Shown piece by piece: positions 7,666 through 14,640 of a stretch of DNA of 26,643 nucleotides. Position 1 is the first letter of the stretch. The number at the start of each line of letters is the position of its first letter. The position numbers and the translations under genes are program-made. This stretch comes from Chloroflexota bacterium (GTDB lineage Bacteria; Chloroflexota; Anaerolineae; Aggregatilineales; UBA2796): NCBI GenBank assembly GCA_017743585.1, contig JAGHYP010000007.1, forward strand, positions 1-26,643. Direction: 5' to 3'. Below the pieces are notes generated by a model. It saw nothing but the letters and a program-made list of their open reading frames with translations, had not been told where the DNA came from and searched no databases.

Positions 7666-7694
7666 TTGTTTTGCGAGGCGAGCAGTGATAAGAT
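7666..7694 (+). promoter_or_regulatory. Candidate promoter of glmU
   Basis: TTGTTT (7666-7671), a 17-base spacer and TAAGAT (7689-7694), with TGA immediately upstream of the -10 (extended -10). Transcription would start near 7701, leaving a leader of about 115 bases before the GTG of glmU. Confidence 0.4.
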
Positions 7695-7816
7695 ATCCAA
7701 CGTGCGCTGGTAAGATTCGCTCGGCGAGAACAGCATCCCGCAGGCAAAGCAGCATTAATTCGGGCGACGAGTCGCCGCGCTGGCCGGTATATCCCGTCGT
7801 GGAAAGGAAAGCGTCC

Positions 7817-9190
7817 GTGAGCATTGCAGCCGTCATCCTCGCCGCAGGGCAAGGCACGCGCATGAAGTCTGAGCGACCAAAAGTGCTGCACACAGTCGGC
7901 GGCAAGCCGATGGTCGTGCGCGCTGTGGAAACTGCTGAGAAGATCGGCGCGCAACGCCTTGTGGTCGTGGTCGGCCACGGCGCTGAGGCAGTGACCGAAG
8001 CGGTGCGCGGGCGCGCCGAGATTGTTTTACAAGCGCAGCAGCTCGGCACAGGGCATGCCCTCTTGCAGGCCGCTGATCTGCTGCGCGGCGCGAGCGATTT
8101 GGTCGTCGTTCTTTACGCTGACATGCCCTTGCTGCGCCCTGAGACCTTGCGAGAATTGATTGCAGCCCAGCGCGCTGAGGCGGCAGGCGGCCTCGCCATG
8201 CTGACCGTCACTTTGGCCGATCCGCGCGGCTTCGGTCGCGTGGTGCGCGCCGCTGATGGCAGCGTCGCCGCGATTGTAGAAGAGACAGAATGCACGCCCG
8301 AGCAGCGCGCCATCCGCGAGCTGAACGCCGGCGTCTACGTCTTCGACTCAGCATGGCTCTGGCAGGCGCTCCCGCGCATCCAGCCGAAATCGAAAGGCGA
8401 GTATTACCTGACCGATTTGATTGAGATCGCCGTGGCGGACGGCCGGCGCGTGATTGGCGTGGAAGTGAGCGATCCTGAGGAAGTGATCGGCGTCAACACG
8501 CGGGTGCATCTGGCAGAAGCAGAGGCGATCTTGCGGCGGCGCATCAACGAGCAGCATATGCTGAACGGCGTGACCTTGATCGATCCCGCCACGACTTACA
8601 TCGAGGAGAGCGTGCAGATCGGCGCAGATACGATCATCTATCCAAACGTGCAGCTGCGCGGCGAGACGGTCATCGGCAAGCGTTGCGTGATCGAGAGCAA
8701 CTCGCTGATCGCCGACTCGCGCATCGGCGATGATTGCCACATCAAGGCATCGGTCATCGAAGGCGCGACGCTTGAAGATCGAGTGGAGATCGGGCCGTTT
8801 GGGCATTTGCGGCAAGGCGCGTATCTGTGCGAGGGCGTGCACCTGGGCAACTTTGGCGAGGTGAAAAATGCGCGGCTTGGGCGCAAAACGCGCGTGGGAC
8901 ACTTCAGCTACATCGGCGATGCTGAGATCGGCGAGGACGTGAACATCGGCGCAGGCACAATCACGGTCAACTATGACGGCGTGCGCAAGCATAAGACGAT
9001 CATCGGCGACCATGCCTTTATTGGCTGCGATAGTCTACTGATCGCGCCGGTGGTTATCGCCGATCACGCGCGGACGGCGGCCGGCGCCGTGGTGACGCGC
9101 GACGTGCCGCCGCATCACATTGCAGTTGGCGTGCCTGCCCGAATGCGCGAACTGAAACCGCCTGAGCCGCCCGAGGCGCATGAGGGCTGA
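7817..9190 (+). CDS. glmU: Bifunctional GlmU: GlcN-1-P acetyltransferase / UDP-GlcNAc pyrophosphorylase
   Basis: Cytoplasmic enzyme making UDP-N-acetylglucosamine for peptidoglycan and other glycans. The start is the GTG at 7817, with GGAAAGGAAA (7801-7810) six bases upstream, giving 457 residues, the usual length. The N-terminal nucleotidyltransferase domain shows ILAAGQGTRMKSERPK near residues 7-22, the magnesium aspartate D102 in LYADMPLL, and TGHALLQA-type uridine contacts. From about residue 250 a left-handed beta-helix of hexapeptide repeats forms the acetyltransferase domain, with HLGNFGEVKNARLG and NIGAGTITVNYDG. The product feeds the kind of substrate used by the transferase gene at 989. 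The frame stays open to 7631, but the N-terminal family motif rules out a longer protein. Confidence 0.97.
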   Translation: MSIAAVILAAGQGTRMKSERPKVLHTVGGKPMVVRAVETAEKIGAQRLVVVVGHGAEAVTEAVRGRAEIVLQAQQLGTGHALLQAADLLRGASDLVVVLYADMPLLRPETLRELIAAQRAEAAGGLAMLTVTLADPRGFGRVVRAADGSVAAIVEETECTPEQRAIRELNAGVYVFDSAWLWQALPRIQPKSKGEYYLTDLIEIAVADGRRVIGVEVSDPEEVIGVNTRVHLAEAEAILRRRINEQHMLNGVTLIDPATTYIEESVQIGADTIIYPNVQLRGETVIGKRCVIESNSLIADSRIGDDCHIKASVIEGATLEDRVEIGPFGHLRQGAYLCEGVHLGNFGEVKNARLGRKTRVGHFSYIGDAEIGEDVNIGAGTITVNYDGVRKHKTIIGDHAFIGCDSLLIAPVVIADHARTAAGAVVTRDVPPHHIAVGVPARMRELKPPEPPEAHEG

Positions 9191-9232
9191 GCGCGTGTTT
9201 TCTTGTAGGTCTGAGTGGGATGTAAAGGAGTA

Positions 9233-10591
9233 ATGTCCGAAGATCACAGTACGATTGCTCTGATCGGCTTCTTAGGTCTGGTGCTGCTGAGCGCGACGCT
9301 CTCCGCCGCATTTTCAGCCGTCAGGAACGCGCGCAAGCAGCATCTGCGCGAGATGGTGAGCGTCGGTCAGCGCCGCGCGGCGCGCGCCCTTGCGCTAAGC
9401 GAAGAGTCCTCGCGCCTGTTGGCGCTATGGCAGCTGATCGCGATCTTATTGCACTTTGCGGCGGCGGCGATCGTGTTATCGGGCGCGCAGCAACTGTTGC
9501 GCGCGTTATCGCTCTCAGGAGTGCTTCACGCGGCGCTCGCGTCGGCCTTCCTGCTGCTCGGCGCGCTGATCATGCTGATCTTCGGCGAGCTGATTCCGAG
9601 CGCTTTGGCGGCGCAGCGCGCTGAGCAGAACGCCCTGCGCTGGGCGCCGCTCGTCATGTTCCTGATGCGCCTTCTGACGCCGCTCTCAGCGCTGGTGCGC
9701 GCGTTGAGCAGCTTATTCACCCCCTCGGCGGGCACTTCAAGCGCTTGTATCACTGAAGAAGAGATCAAGACGCTCGTGGATGCAGGCTCTGAGGAAGGCG
9801 TGATCGAGGACGAAGAAAAAGAGATGATCTACTCAGTCCTGCAATTCAATGATAAAGTTGTGCGCGAGCTGATGGTGCCGCGCATTGACATCGTCGGGCT
9901 CAGCGCTGAGTCCACGCTTGAGAAGGCGCTGCAAGTGGCGGTCGCCGAGGGGCACTCGCGCATCCCCGTCTATGAAGGCACAATCGATCGCATCATCGGC
10001 GTGCTATACGCCAAAGACCTGCTCACGCAGCTGGATGAGGCGAATCGGCAGCGCCAAGTGCGCGAGATCATGCGCCCTGCCTACTTTGTGCCGGAGTCCA
10101 AGCGCGCCAGCGAGCTGCTGGAAGAACTGCAGCGCCAAAAGGTGCACATGGCGATTGTGATTGACGAGTACGGCGGCACAGCAGGCTTGATCACGATTGA
10201 AGACTTGCTGGAAGAGATCGTGGGCGAGATACAGGACGAGTACGATCCTGAAGAGGAGGCGAAATATCAGCAGATCAGCGCGGATGAGTATCGCCTCGAT
10301 GCCGGCATCCGCTTGGTTGAGGTGAACGAGCTGCTGGGCGTTGAGCTTTCCACTGAAGAGGGCGATACGCTCGGCGGCTATATTTTCAGCGTGCTGGGCA
10401 AGGTGCCGCAAGCGGGCGAGAGCTTCGAGCGCGATGGTCTGCGCTTCACAGTGGAAAGTTTGGATGGGCGCCGCATCGGATGGGTGCGCGTGTTGCGCCT
10501 GCCAGCAGAGCAGCCTGCCGAGCCGCCGAGCGCGGACGGCGTCGCGCTCGCCAAGCGCGCCACGCGCAGCAATCTGCTGCCGCAAACCTGA
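9233..10591 (+). CDS. CNNM/CorC-type membrane protein with CBS pair (hemolysin-C-like family)
   Basis: Membrane protein of the DUF21-CBS-CorC_HlyC family, linked to magnesium or cobalt handling. From the ATG at 9233 the product is 452 residues. Hydrophobic segments of the DUF21 domain lie in about 6-26, 60-80, 90-115 and 130-155, including the family motif LIFGELIPSALAAQ. A CBS pair follows (MVPRIDIVGL, HSRIPVYEG and GVLYAKDLL, then IVIDEYGGTAGLITIEDLLEEIVGEI). The C-terminal CorC_HlyC domain ends near 440. AAAGGAG (9224-9230) is only two bases from the ATG, an unusually short spacing, yet the next candidate upstream (GTG at 9215) would place the ribosome-binding site inside the gene. It sits 42 bases after glmU, probably in one transcript. 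Confidence 0.9.
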   Translation: MSEDHSTIALIGFLGLVLLSATLSAAFSAVRNARKQHLREMVSVGQRRAARALALSEESSRLLALWQLIAILLHFAAAAIVLSGAQQLLRALSLSGVLHAALASAFLLLGALIMLIFGELIPSALAAQRAEQNALRWAPLVMFLMRLLTPLSALVRALSSLFTPSAGTSSACITEEEIKTLVDAGSEEGVIEDEEKEMIYSVLQFNDKVVRELMVPRIDIVGLSAESTLEKALQVAVAEGHSRIPVYEGTIDRIIGVLYAKDLLTQLDEANRQRQVREIMRPAYFVPESKRASELLEELQRQKVHMAIVIDEYGGTAGLITIEDLLEEIVGEIQDEYDPEEEAKYQQISADEYRLDAGIRLVEVNELLGVELSTEEGDTLGGYIFSVLGKVPQAGESFERDGLRFTVESLDGRRIGWVRVLRLPAEQPAEPPSADGVALAKRATRSNLLPQT

Positions 10592-10607
10592 TCACGGAGG
10601 GACAAGC

Positions 10608-11042
10608 ATGGCTAACCTCGAATCGCCTGGCGTGCGCGCGCTGCGCGAAGCAGGCTACAAAATCACCACGCCGCGCTTGACTATTCTCGATATCCTAGAG
10701 CATTGCGGCGGACATATCACTGCCGCTGAGCTATTGGCGCAAGTGGAAGCGCGCGATCCTTCCATCGGGCGCGCTAGCGTCTTCCGCACCCTCGACTTGC
10801 TGATCAAGCTCGGCATCTTGTGGACGAGCGCAGAAGGCGGCTCGACCATTCATTACATGCTGATGCCGAACGGACATCATCATCACATCATCTGCACCAG
10901 CTGCCGGCGGCACATTGAGTTCGATGATTGCCAACTCAGCGCGCTGATCGCCGATTTGGAAGCGCAATACGGCGTCAAAATCGAGGGACATCTGCTCGAG
11001 CTGTACGGCGTGTGCGCCGATTGTCGTCAAGGCGCGCCTTGA
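10608..11042 (+). CDS. Fur-family metal-responsive transcriptional regulator
   Basis: Metal-dependent DNA-binding repressor of the Fur/Zur/PerR family, 144 residues. The start is the ATG at 10608 after GGAGG (10596-10600). The N-terminal winged helix includes KITTPRLTILDIL and ASVFRTLDLLIKLGIL. The dimerisation domain carries HHHH at residues 90-93 and two CxxC pairs (C96/C99 and C136/C139) that bind structural zinc. Which metal or peroxide it senses cannot be told from sequence. It lies 16 bases after the CNNM-type ion-transport gene, which makes a metal-homeostasis link plausible. Its last 16 bases overlap the 3' end of the converging DUF951 gene. Confidence 0.92.
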   Translation: MANLESPGVRALREAGYKITTPRLTILDILEHCGGHITAAELLAQVEARDPSIGRASVFRTLDLLIKLGILWTSAEGGSTIHYMLMPNGHHHHIICTSCRRHIEFDDCQLSALIADLEAQYGVKIEGHLLELYGVCADCRQGAP

Positions 11043-11248
11043 TCCTTTGGGTCGCGCGGCGCCGCCTTGTGCAGCCACTTTTTGACCGCCCGCTCGAACC
11101 GACGGCGCGGCAGCAGCACGCGCCGCTGGCAGCCCAAGCACTGAATGCCGATATCCCCCCCAATCCGATAGACGCGCCACTGATCGCTGCCGCACGGATG
11201 CGCCTTGCGCATCTGCACCACATCGCCCACCTGAACATCGCTAGGCAC
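11027..11248 (-). CDS. DUF951 family small protein
   Basis: A 73-residue protein matching the DUF951 family seen in Firmicutes and Chloroflexota: VGDVVQMRKAHPCGSDQW near residues 7-24, the GGDIGIQCLGC core and the VLLPRRRFERAVKK tail. The CLGC and HPCG cysteines suggest possible zinc binding, but no function is established for the family. The start is a GTG at 11248 with TTTGGAG eight bases upstream. The 3' end overlaps that of the Fur-family gene by 16 bases on the opposite strand. The protein ends in a charged APRDPKDQGAP tail, longer than most relatives, which comes from the overlap. Confidence 0.88.
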   Translation of the reverse strand: MPSDVQVGDVVQMRKAHPCGSDQWRVYRIGGDIGIQCLGCQRRVLLPRRRFERAVKKWLHKAAPRDPKDQGAP

Positions 11249-11342
11249 AGCAATTTCTCCAAAACTTCCCGAAAAATGCGACTAAAGTCACAGCATCACG
11301 TGAGCTGCGCTGCTAGACTTATGCGCATGAATGAGAAGTTTA

Positions 11343-11358
11343 ACGGCATTTAAGCCGT
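11343..11358 (+). other. Short hairpin in the ferredoxin leader
   Basis: ACGGC, loop ATTTAA, GCCGT: a perfect 5-bp stem ending about 10 bases before the AAGGAGG ribosome-binding site of the ferredoxin gene. A ten-codon frame (ATG 11322 to TAA 11353) ends inside it. Whether either has a role is not shown by the sequence. Confidence 0.3.
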
Positions 11359-11383
11359 GCTCAGCTGAAGGAGGCTCAAGCTC

Positions 11384-11734
11384 ATGACGCACATCATCAC
11401 TAGGCTGTGCCTGCGCGACGGCGCTTGCGTGGAAGTTTGCCCTGTCGAGTGCATCGTGCCTGGCTTGCCCGAGAACGAATGGCCTTGGTACTTCATCGAT
11501 CCTGATACCTGCATTGATTGCGGCGCGTGCGTGCCTGAATGCCCATACGAGGCGATCTTCCCCGAAGAGGAAGTGCCGCAGGCTTACGAGCTGGCGCCAG
11601 ATCAAGAAGTCCAGCCTTTCCGCGGCGAGCGCTACAAATCGAAGGGCGGCGAGATCGTTGACCTGACCGAAGATATCCAGCCCAACTACGATTACTTCAA
11701 GAAGGGTCCGGGCTACAGCGCAGTGAAGAAGTGA
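11384..11734 (+). CDS. Ferredoxin-like protein with two iron-sulfur cluster motifs
   Basis: Small cytoplasmic electron carrier, 116 residues, preceded by AAGGAGG at a good distance. The C-terminal cluster motif is canonical: C43-x2-C46-x2-C49-x3-C53-P. The N-terminal motif is C9-x5-C15-x3-C19-P with a further C23. In 7-Fe ferredoxins such as that of Thermus the first spacing is x7 with an extra cysteine, so this one has a shortened loop and the first cluster may be 3Fe-4S or atypical 4Fe-4S. A 50-residue tail rich in acidic and aromatic residues (EDIQPNYDYFKKGPGY) follows. Similar MTHIITRLCLRDGACVEVCP proteins are frequent in Chloroflexota. It converges on the his operon with a hairpin between. 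Confidence 0.9.
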   Translation: MTHIITRLCLRDGACVEVCPVECIVPGLPENEWPWYFIDPDTCIDCGACVPECPYEAIFPEEEVPQAYELAPDQEVQPFRGERYKSKGGEIVDLTEDIQPNYDYFKKGPGYSAVKK

Positions 11735-11743
11735 AGCAGCTGA

Positions 11744-11770
11744 GCAGGGTCGGCCGCGCGCTGACCCTGC
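11744..11770. terminator. Inverted repeat between the ferredoxin gene and hisI, likely bidirectional terminator
   Basis: Perfect 8-bp arms GCAGGGTC (11744-11751) and GACCCTGC (11763-11770) with an 11-base GC-rich loop, exactly filling the 37-base gap between converging stop codons. It lacks a long T tract on either strand, so termination may be partly Rho-assisted. Confidence 0.55.
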
Positions 11771-11771
11771 G

Positions 11772-12113
11772 CTATTCCACGTCCTCAAGGCGGCGGAAGA
11801 AACACGAGGCCGCGCCCGTGTGACACGCAGGGCCTTTCGGCGCGACGAGCAACAAGAGCGTGTCCGCGTCACAATCAGCGCGAATCTCGCGCACGCGCAT
11901 TGTGTTGCCGCTCGTGGCGCCTTTGTGCCACAGCGCGCCGCGACTTCTGCTCCAAAAATGCGCCTCGCCTGTGCTGAGCGTCAGGCGCAGGGCTTCCTGG
12001 TTCATCCAAGCGACCATCAGCACTTGCAAGGTCTCAGCATCTTGCACAACTGCTGTGATCAGCCCGCGCGCGTCGAAGCGCAAGCGCGCCGCGAGCGCTT
12101 CAAAATCGTTCAT
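11772..12113 (-). CDS. hisI: Phosphoribosyl-AMP cyclohydrolase
   Basis: Opens the adenine ring of phosphoribosyl-AMP in histidine synthesis. The 113-residue product is HisI alone, without a fused HisE domain. Family motifs are complete: MVAWMNQEAL, FWSRSRGALWHKG, TSGNTMRV, the metal-binding DCDAD and GPACHTGAASCF with the zinc cysteines. Its ATG overlaps the hisF stop in the sequence ATGA (12113-12110), indicating translational coupling. It is the last gene of the hisHAFI set. Confidence 0.96.
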   Translation of the reverse strand: MNDFEALAARLRFDARGLITAVVQDAETLQVLMVAWMNQEALRLTLSTGEAHFWSRSRGALWHKGATSGNTMRVREIRADCDADTLLLLVAPKGPACHTGAASCFFRRLEDVE

Positions 12114-12901
12114 ACGAACAGCTCCTCGACCGATGGCTCATTCTCGCCTAGGCGAACAGGCACGCCGCGCTCGCGCAAGTGCTGCTTCACCTCAGCGATG
12201 CTGACACGGCGATAGTGGAACAAGCTGGCGGCCAACGCCGCGTCGGCGCCGCCCTCGATCAGCACCTCGGCGAAGTGCTCAACCTTGCCAGCGCCGCCTG
12301 AGGCGATCACAGGAATGCTCACTGCTTCGGCGACGGCGCGCGTGAGCGGGATATCGTAGCCGCTTTGCGTGCCGTCGCGATCCATGCTGGTCAGCAGAAT
12401 CTCGCCCGCGCCCAAGCTCTCGACTTTGCGCGCCCATTCGATCGCGTCCAAGCCTGTCGGCACGCGGCCGCCGTCAATGTACACTTCCCACCTCCCGTTC
12501 ACCCAGCGCGGATCGATGGCGACCACGATGCACTGGCTGCCAAACTGCCTCGCGCCCTCTGTGATCAGGCTTGGCTGGCGCACGGCAGCGCTGTTCAGCG
12601 AGACTTTATCGGCGCCGGCGCGCAACGTCGCGCGGATATCCTCAATCGTGCGGATGCCGCCGCCGACGCAAAATGGGATGAAAATTTCCTGCGCCACGCG
12701 CTCGACGACGCTCAGCATTGTGCTGCGCCGCTCGAAAGACGCCGTGATATCCAGCAGGACGAGCTCATCAGCGCCTTCGCGATCGTAGATGCGCGCCTGC
12801 TCAACAGGATCGCCGGCGTCAGCGAGATTCACGAAGTTGACGCCCTTCACCACGCGCCCATCTTTCACGTCCAAGCATGGAATGATGCGTTTTGCCAACA
12901 T
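12110..12901 (-). CDS. hisF: Imidazole glycerol phosphate synthase, cyclase subunit
   Basis: A (beta/alpha)8 barrel that uses ammonia from HisH to close the imidazole ring, giving IGP and AICAR. The catalytic aspartates D11 (PCLDVKDGRVVKG) and D130 (VVAIDPRW) sit at the standard positions. Phosphate-binding motifs FCVGGGIRT and ASGGAGKVEHF are present. Length is 263 residues versus the usual 250-260. It starts nine bases after the hisA stop with a GAGG ribosome-binding site inside the hisA end, and it overlaps hisI by four bases. The partner glutaminase hisH is two genes upstream in the same operon. Confidence 0.97.
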   Translation of the reverse strand: MLAKRIIPCLDVKDGRVVKGVNFVNLADAGDPVEQARIYDREGADELVLLDITASFERRSTMLSVVERVAQEIFIPFCVGGGIRTIEDIRATLRAGADKVSLNSAAVRQPSLITEGARQFGSQCIVVAIDPRWVNGRWEVYIDGGRVPTGLDAIEWARKVESLGAGEILLTSMDRDGTQSGYDIPLTRAVAEAVSIPVIASGGAGKVEHFAEVLIEGGADAALAASLFHYRRVSIAEVKQHLRERGVPVRLGENEPSVEELFV

Positions 12902-12910
12902 TTCGCTGCC

Positions 12911-13636
12911 TCACGCTCCTATCTGAGCGAGGCGAATCGCCTCTGCTAGGTCAATCAAACCCTCGTAGAGCGCCGTGCCAAGCACCACGCCGTTGATGTT
13001 GCCTGCGTCGCGCAGCGCGACGATCTCGCTGAGCGCCGTCACGCCGCCTGAGGCGATCACCTGCAAGCCTGTCTCGCGCGCCAAGCGCGCGGTCGCCTCA
13101 ATGTTCACGCCGGTCAGCGCGCCATCGCGGCTGACGTCCGTGTATAGCGCGTAGCGCACGCCTTCCGCAGCCAGCCGCTTGCCCAGCTCAATCGCCGAGA
13201 TGCCCGTCGCGCGTTGCCAGCCGTGCGTCACCACCAGCCCGTCGCGCGCGTCCAGCGCCACCACGATTGACTCGGCGCCCCAGCGCGCCAACATCGCCGG
13301 CACAAGCTGCGGATGCTCCGCTGCCAGCGTGCCAAGCACCACGCGCGTCGCGCCTCTATCGAAGGCGCGCTGCACATCTTCCAACGTGCGCAAGCCGCCG
13401 CCGAATTGAATCCGCACATCCGTCAAGGCGAGCGCTTCCAAGATCGCCTCGTTATCGTTCGCCTCTGCCAAAGCGCCGTCTAGATTGACCACGTGCAGCC
13501 ACGTCGCGCCAGCTTCGATCCAGCGCTGTGCCACTTGCAGCGGATCGTCGCTATAGACTGTCTGTTGCTTCGGATCGCCTTGCCGCAAGCGCACCACTTT
13601 GCCGCTGCGCAAATCGAGCGCTGGATAAATGATCAT
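12911..13636 (-). CDS. hisA: ProFAR isomerase
   Basis: Isomerises ProFAR to PRFAR in histidine synthesis; a (beta/alpha)8 barrel related to HisF. The catalytic D8 (IIYPALDLRSGKVVRL) and D129 (VVALDARDG) are present, with TDVSRDGALTGVN and IASGGVTAL. The 241-residue length is normal. As Chloroflexota lineages may lack a separate TrpF, HisA could be a bifunctional PriA; the sequence does not settle this. Four bases separate it from the hisH stop and nine from hisF. Confidence 0.95.
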   Translation of the reverse strand: MIIYPALDLRSGKVVRLRQGDPKQQTVYSDDPLQVAQRWIEAGATWLHVVNLDGALAEANDNEAILEALALTDVRIQFGGGLRTLEDVQRAFDRGATRVVLGTLAAEHPQLVPAMLARWGAESIVVALDARDGLVVTHGWQRATGISAIELGKRLAAEGVRYALYTDVSRDGALTGVNIEATARLARETGLQVIASGGVTALSEIVALRDAGNINGVVLGTALYEGLIDLAEAIRLAQIGA

Positions 13637-13640
13637 GCTC

Positions 13641-14252
13641 TCATAGCTCCAAAAAATTCTTCAGAATGCGCAAGCCTGTGGCGTGGCTCTTCTCAGGATG
13701 AAACTGCACGCCGTATATGTTGCCGCGCCCGACCACAGCGGGGAAATCAATGCCGTAAGCAGCCCGCGCTAGGATATTCTCGGGCTCGGTCTGCGCGTAG
13801 TAGCTGTGAACGAAGTAGGCGTAGCTGCCGCTCGGCACGCCTTTCAGCAGGCGCGACCTTTCATCGTGTTCCAACTGATTCCAACCGACATGCGGCACTT
13901 TCGGCCCGTTCTGCGGGAAGCGCACCACGCTGCCGCTCAACAGGCCGAGCCCTTCGTGATCGCCCATCTCGCTGCTGCGCTCGAAGAGCATCTGCATTCC
14001 CAAGCAAATGCCCAAGATCGGCACGCCGCGCGCCGCGCAGGCGCGCAACGGCTCGATGAGATCGCTCTCGCGCAGGCGCGCCATGCCCGCCGCAAACGCC
14101 CCGACGCCCGGCAGGATGATCTTAGAAGCGCTTTTCAGGTCCTCGGGCGTCTGCACAATGTACAGCGCAGCGCCGAGCCGCGTCAGCGCGTTGACCACGC
14201 TGCGCAGGTTCGCCACGCCCGAATCGATCACCGCAATTCGCCCGCTCGTCAC
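13641..14252 (-). CDS. hisH: Imidazole glycerol phosphate synthase, glutaminase subunit
   Basis: Class I glutamine amidotransferase that feeds ammonia to HisF. The nucleophile cysteine is in GICLGMQMLF; the histidine and glutamate of the triad are in VQFHPEKSH. PGVGAFAAGMARL forms the oxyanion region. The start is placed at GTG 14252 (VTSGRIAVIDSG) because a TATACT -10 box abuts the alternative ATG at 14285, so transcription would begin downstream of that ATG; AGGGAAAG precedes the GTG at a somewhat long spacing. This gives 203 residues, the usual size. HisH N-termini normally read D-Y-G-x-G-N-L; here it is DSGVANL, a small deviation. First gene of hisHAFI. Confidence 0.93.
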   Translation of the reverse strand: MTSGRIAVIDSGVANLRSVVNALTRLGAALYIVQTPEDLKSASKIILPGVGAFAAGMARLRESDLIEPLRACAARGVPILGICLGMQMLFERSSEMGDHEGLGLLSGSVVRFPQNGPKVPHVGWNQLEHDERSRLLKGVPSGSYAYFVHSYYAQTEPENILARAAYGIDFPAVVGRGNIYGVQFHPEKSHATGLRILKNFLEL

Positions 14253-14640
14253 GCCGTAATTCTTTCCCTGCGCTGATGGGTGCATAGTATAGCAAGCGGC
14301 GGCGCGCGTGACACATCTATCGAGCATCTCAGGCTATCAGCTGGCGGCCAAGCGCGCCGCGTGCAATCGCTCCCGCCCCGTGAACTGGCGGGCTGCAGGC
14401 CGCTCTTTTCAAAGCGTCGTGTTCAGTGTAGGCACAAGTCTATCACGAGCGGCGAGGGCTGACCTGCTCGCTCGCGCTTCGAATCTGCGCTGCTGGGCGC
14501 GCGGAGTCTGCGCTGCCGAGCGTGCAGGCGAGAGAGGCATGCCTCACGGAGCGTCACAGGTGTTGCGGCGCTCTCCCAGTTGCCGCTCCAGTTGCCGATC
14601 AAGCGCGCTGTTGTGAAGCGCTGCTCACTTCGCTGAGCGA
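14253..14640. other. Non-coding stretch between the his operon and the Uma2 gene
   Basis: About 390 bases with no gene I can support. It holds the his promoter near 14286, a 12-base palindrome GAGGCATGCCTC (14534-14545) and two copies of CCAGTTGCCG (14576-14585 and 14588-14597). Open frames across it have Arg/Ala/Ser-rich composition typical of non-coding GC-rich DNA. Confidence 0.55.
14286..14314 (-). promoter_or_regulatory. Candidate promoter of the hisHAFI operon
   Basis: TATACT on the minus strand (14291-14286) is a five-of-six -10 match. The -35 region (GTGTCA at 14314-14309 with a 17-base spacer) is weak. A start near 14278 leaves a leader of about 26 bases before the hisH GTG. Confidence 0.45.

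Larger units (their letters stand above)
7447..7816. other. Non-coding divergent region between the PhoB-type regulator and glmU
   Basis: About 370 bases between two outward-facing genes. I see no credible gene here; open frames in it lack ribosome-binding sites and family resemblance. Each side holds a promoter candidate (listed separately). The remainder, roughly 7530-7660, shows no repeat, tRNA or strong hairpin that I can support. Confidence 0.6.

Noticed and set aside
8348..9013. A 221-codon frame antisense to glmU
   Set aside because: It mirrors the hexapeptide repeats of glmU, which keep the opposite strand free of stops; it shows no independent motif.
10341..10607. Upstream extension of the Fur-family gene into the CNNM-type gene
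   Set aside because: The strong GGAGG plus ATG at 10608 begins a normal-length Fur protein; the extension is a shadow of the upstream gene.
14470..14490. GCGC-TTCGAATCT-GCGC, resembling a tRNA T arm
   Set aside because: The stem and loop lengths are wrong (4 bp, 9-base loop) and no D arm, anticodon arm or acceptor stem can be found around it.
14308..14616. A 102-codon frame in the his/Uma2 gap
   Set aside because: Arg/Ser/Ala-rich with no ribosome-binding site or recognisable motif, and it spans the his promoter and the direct repeats.
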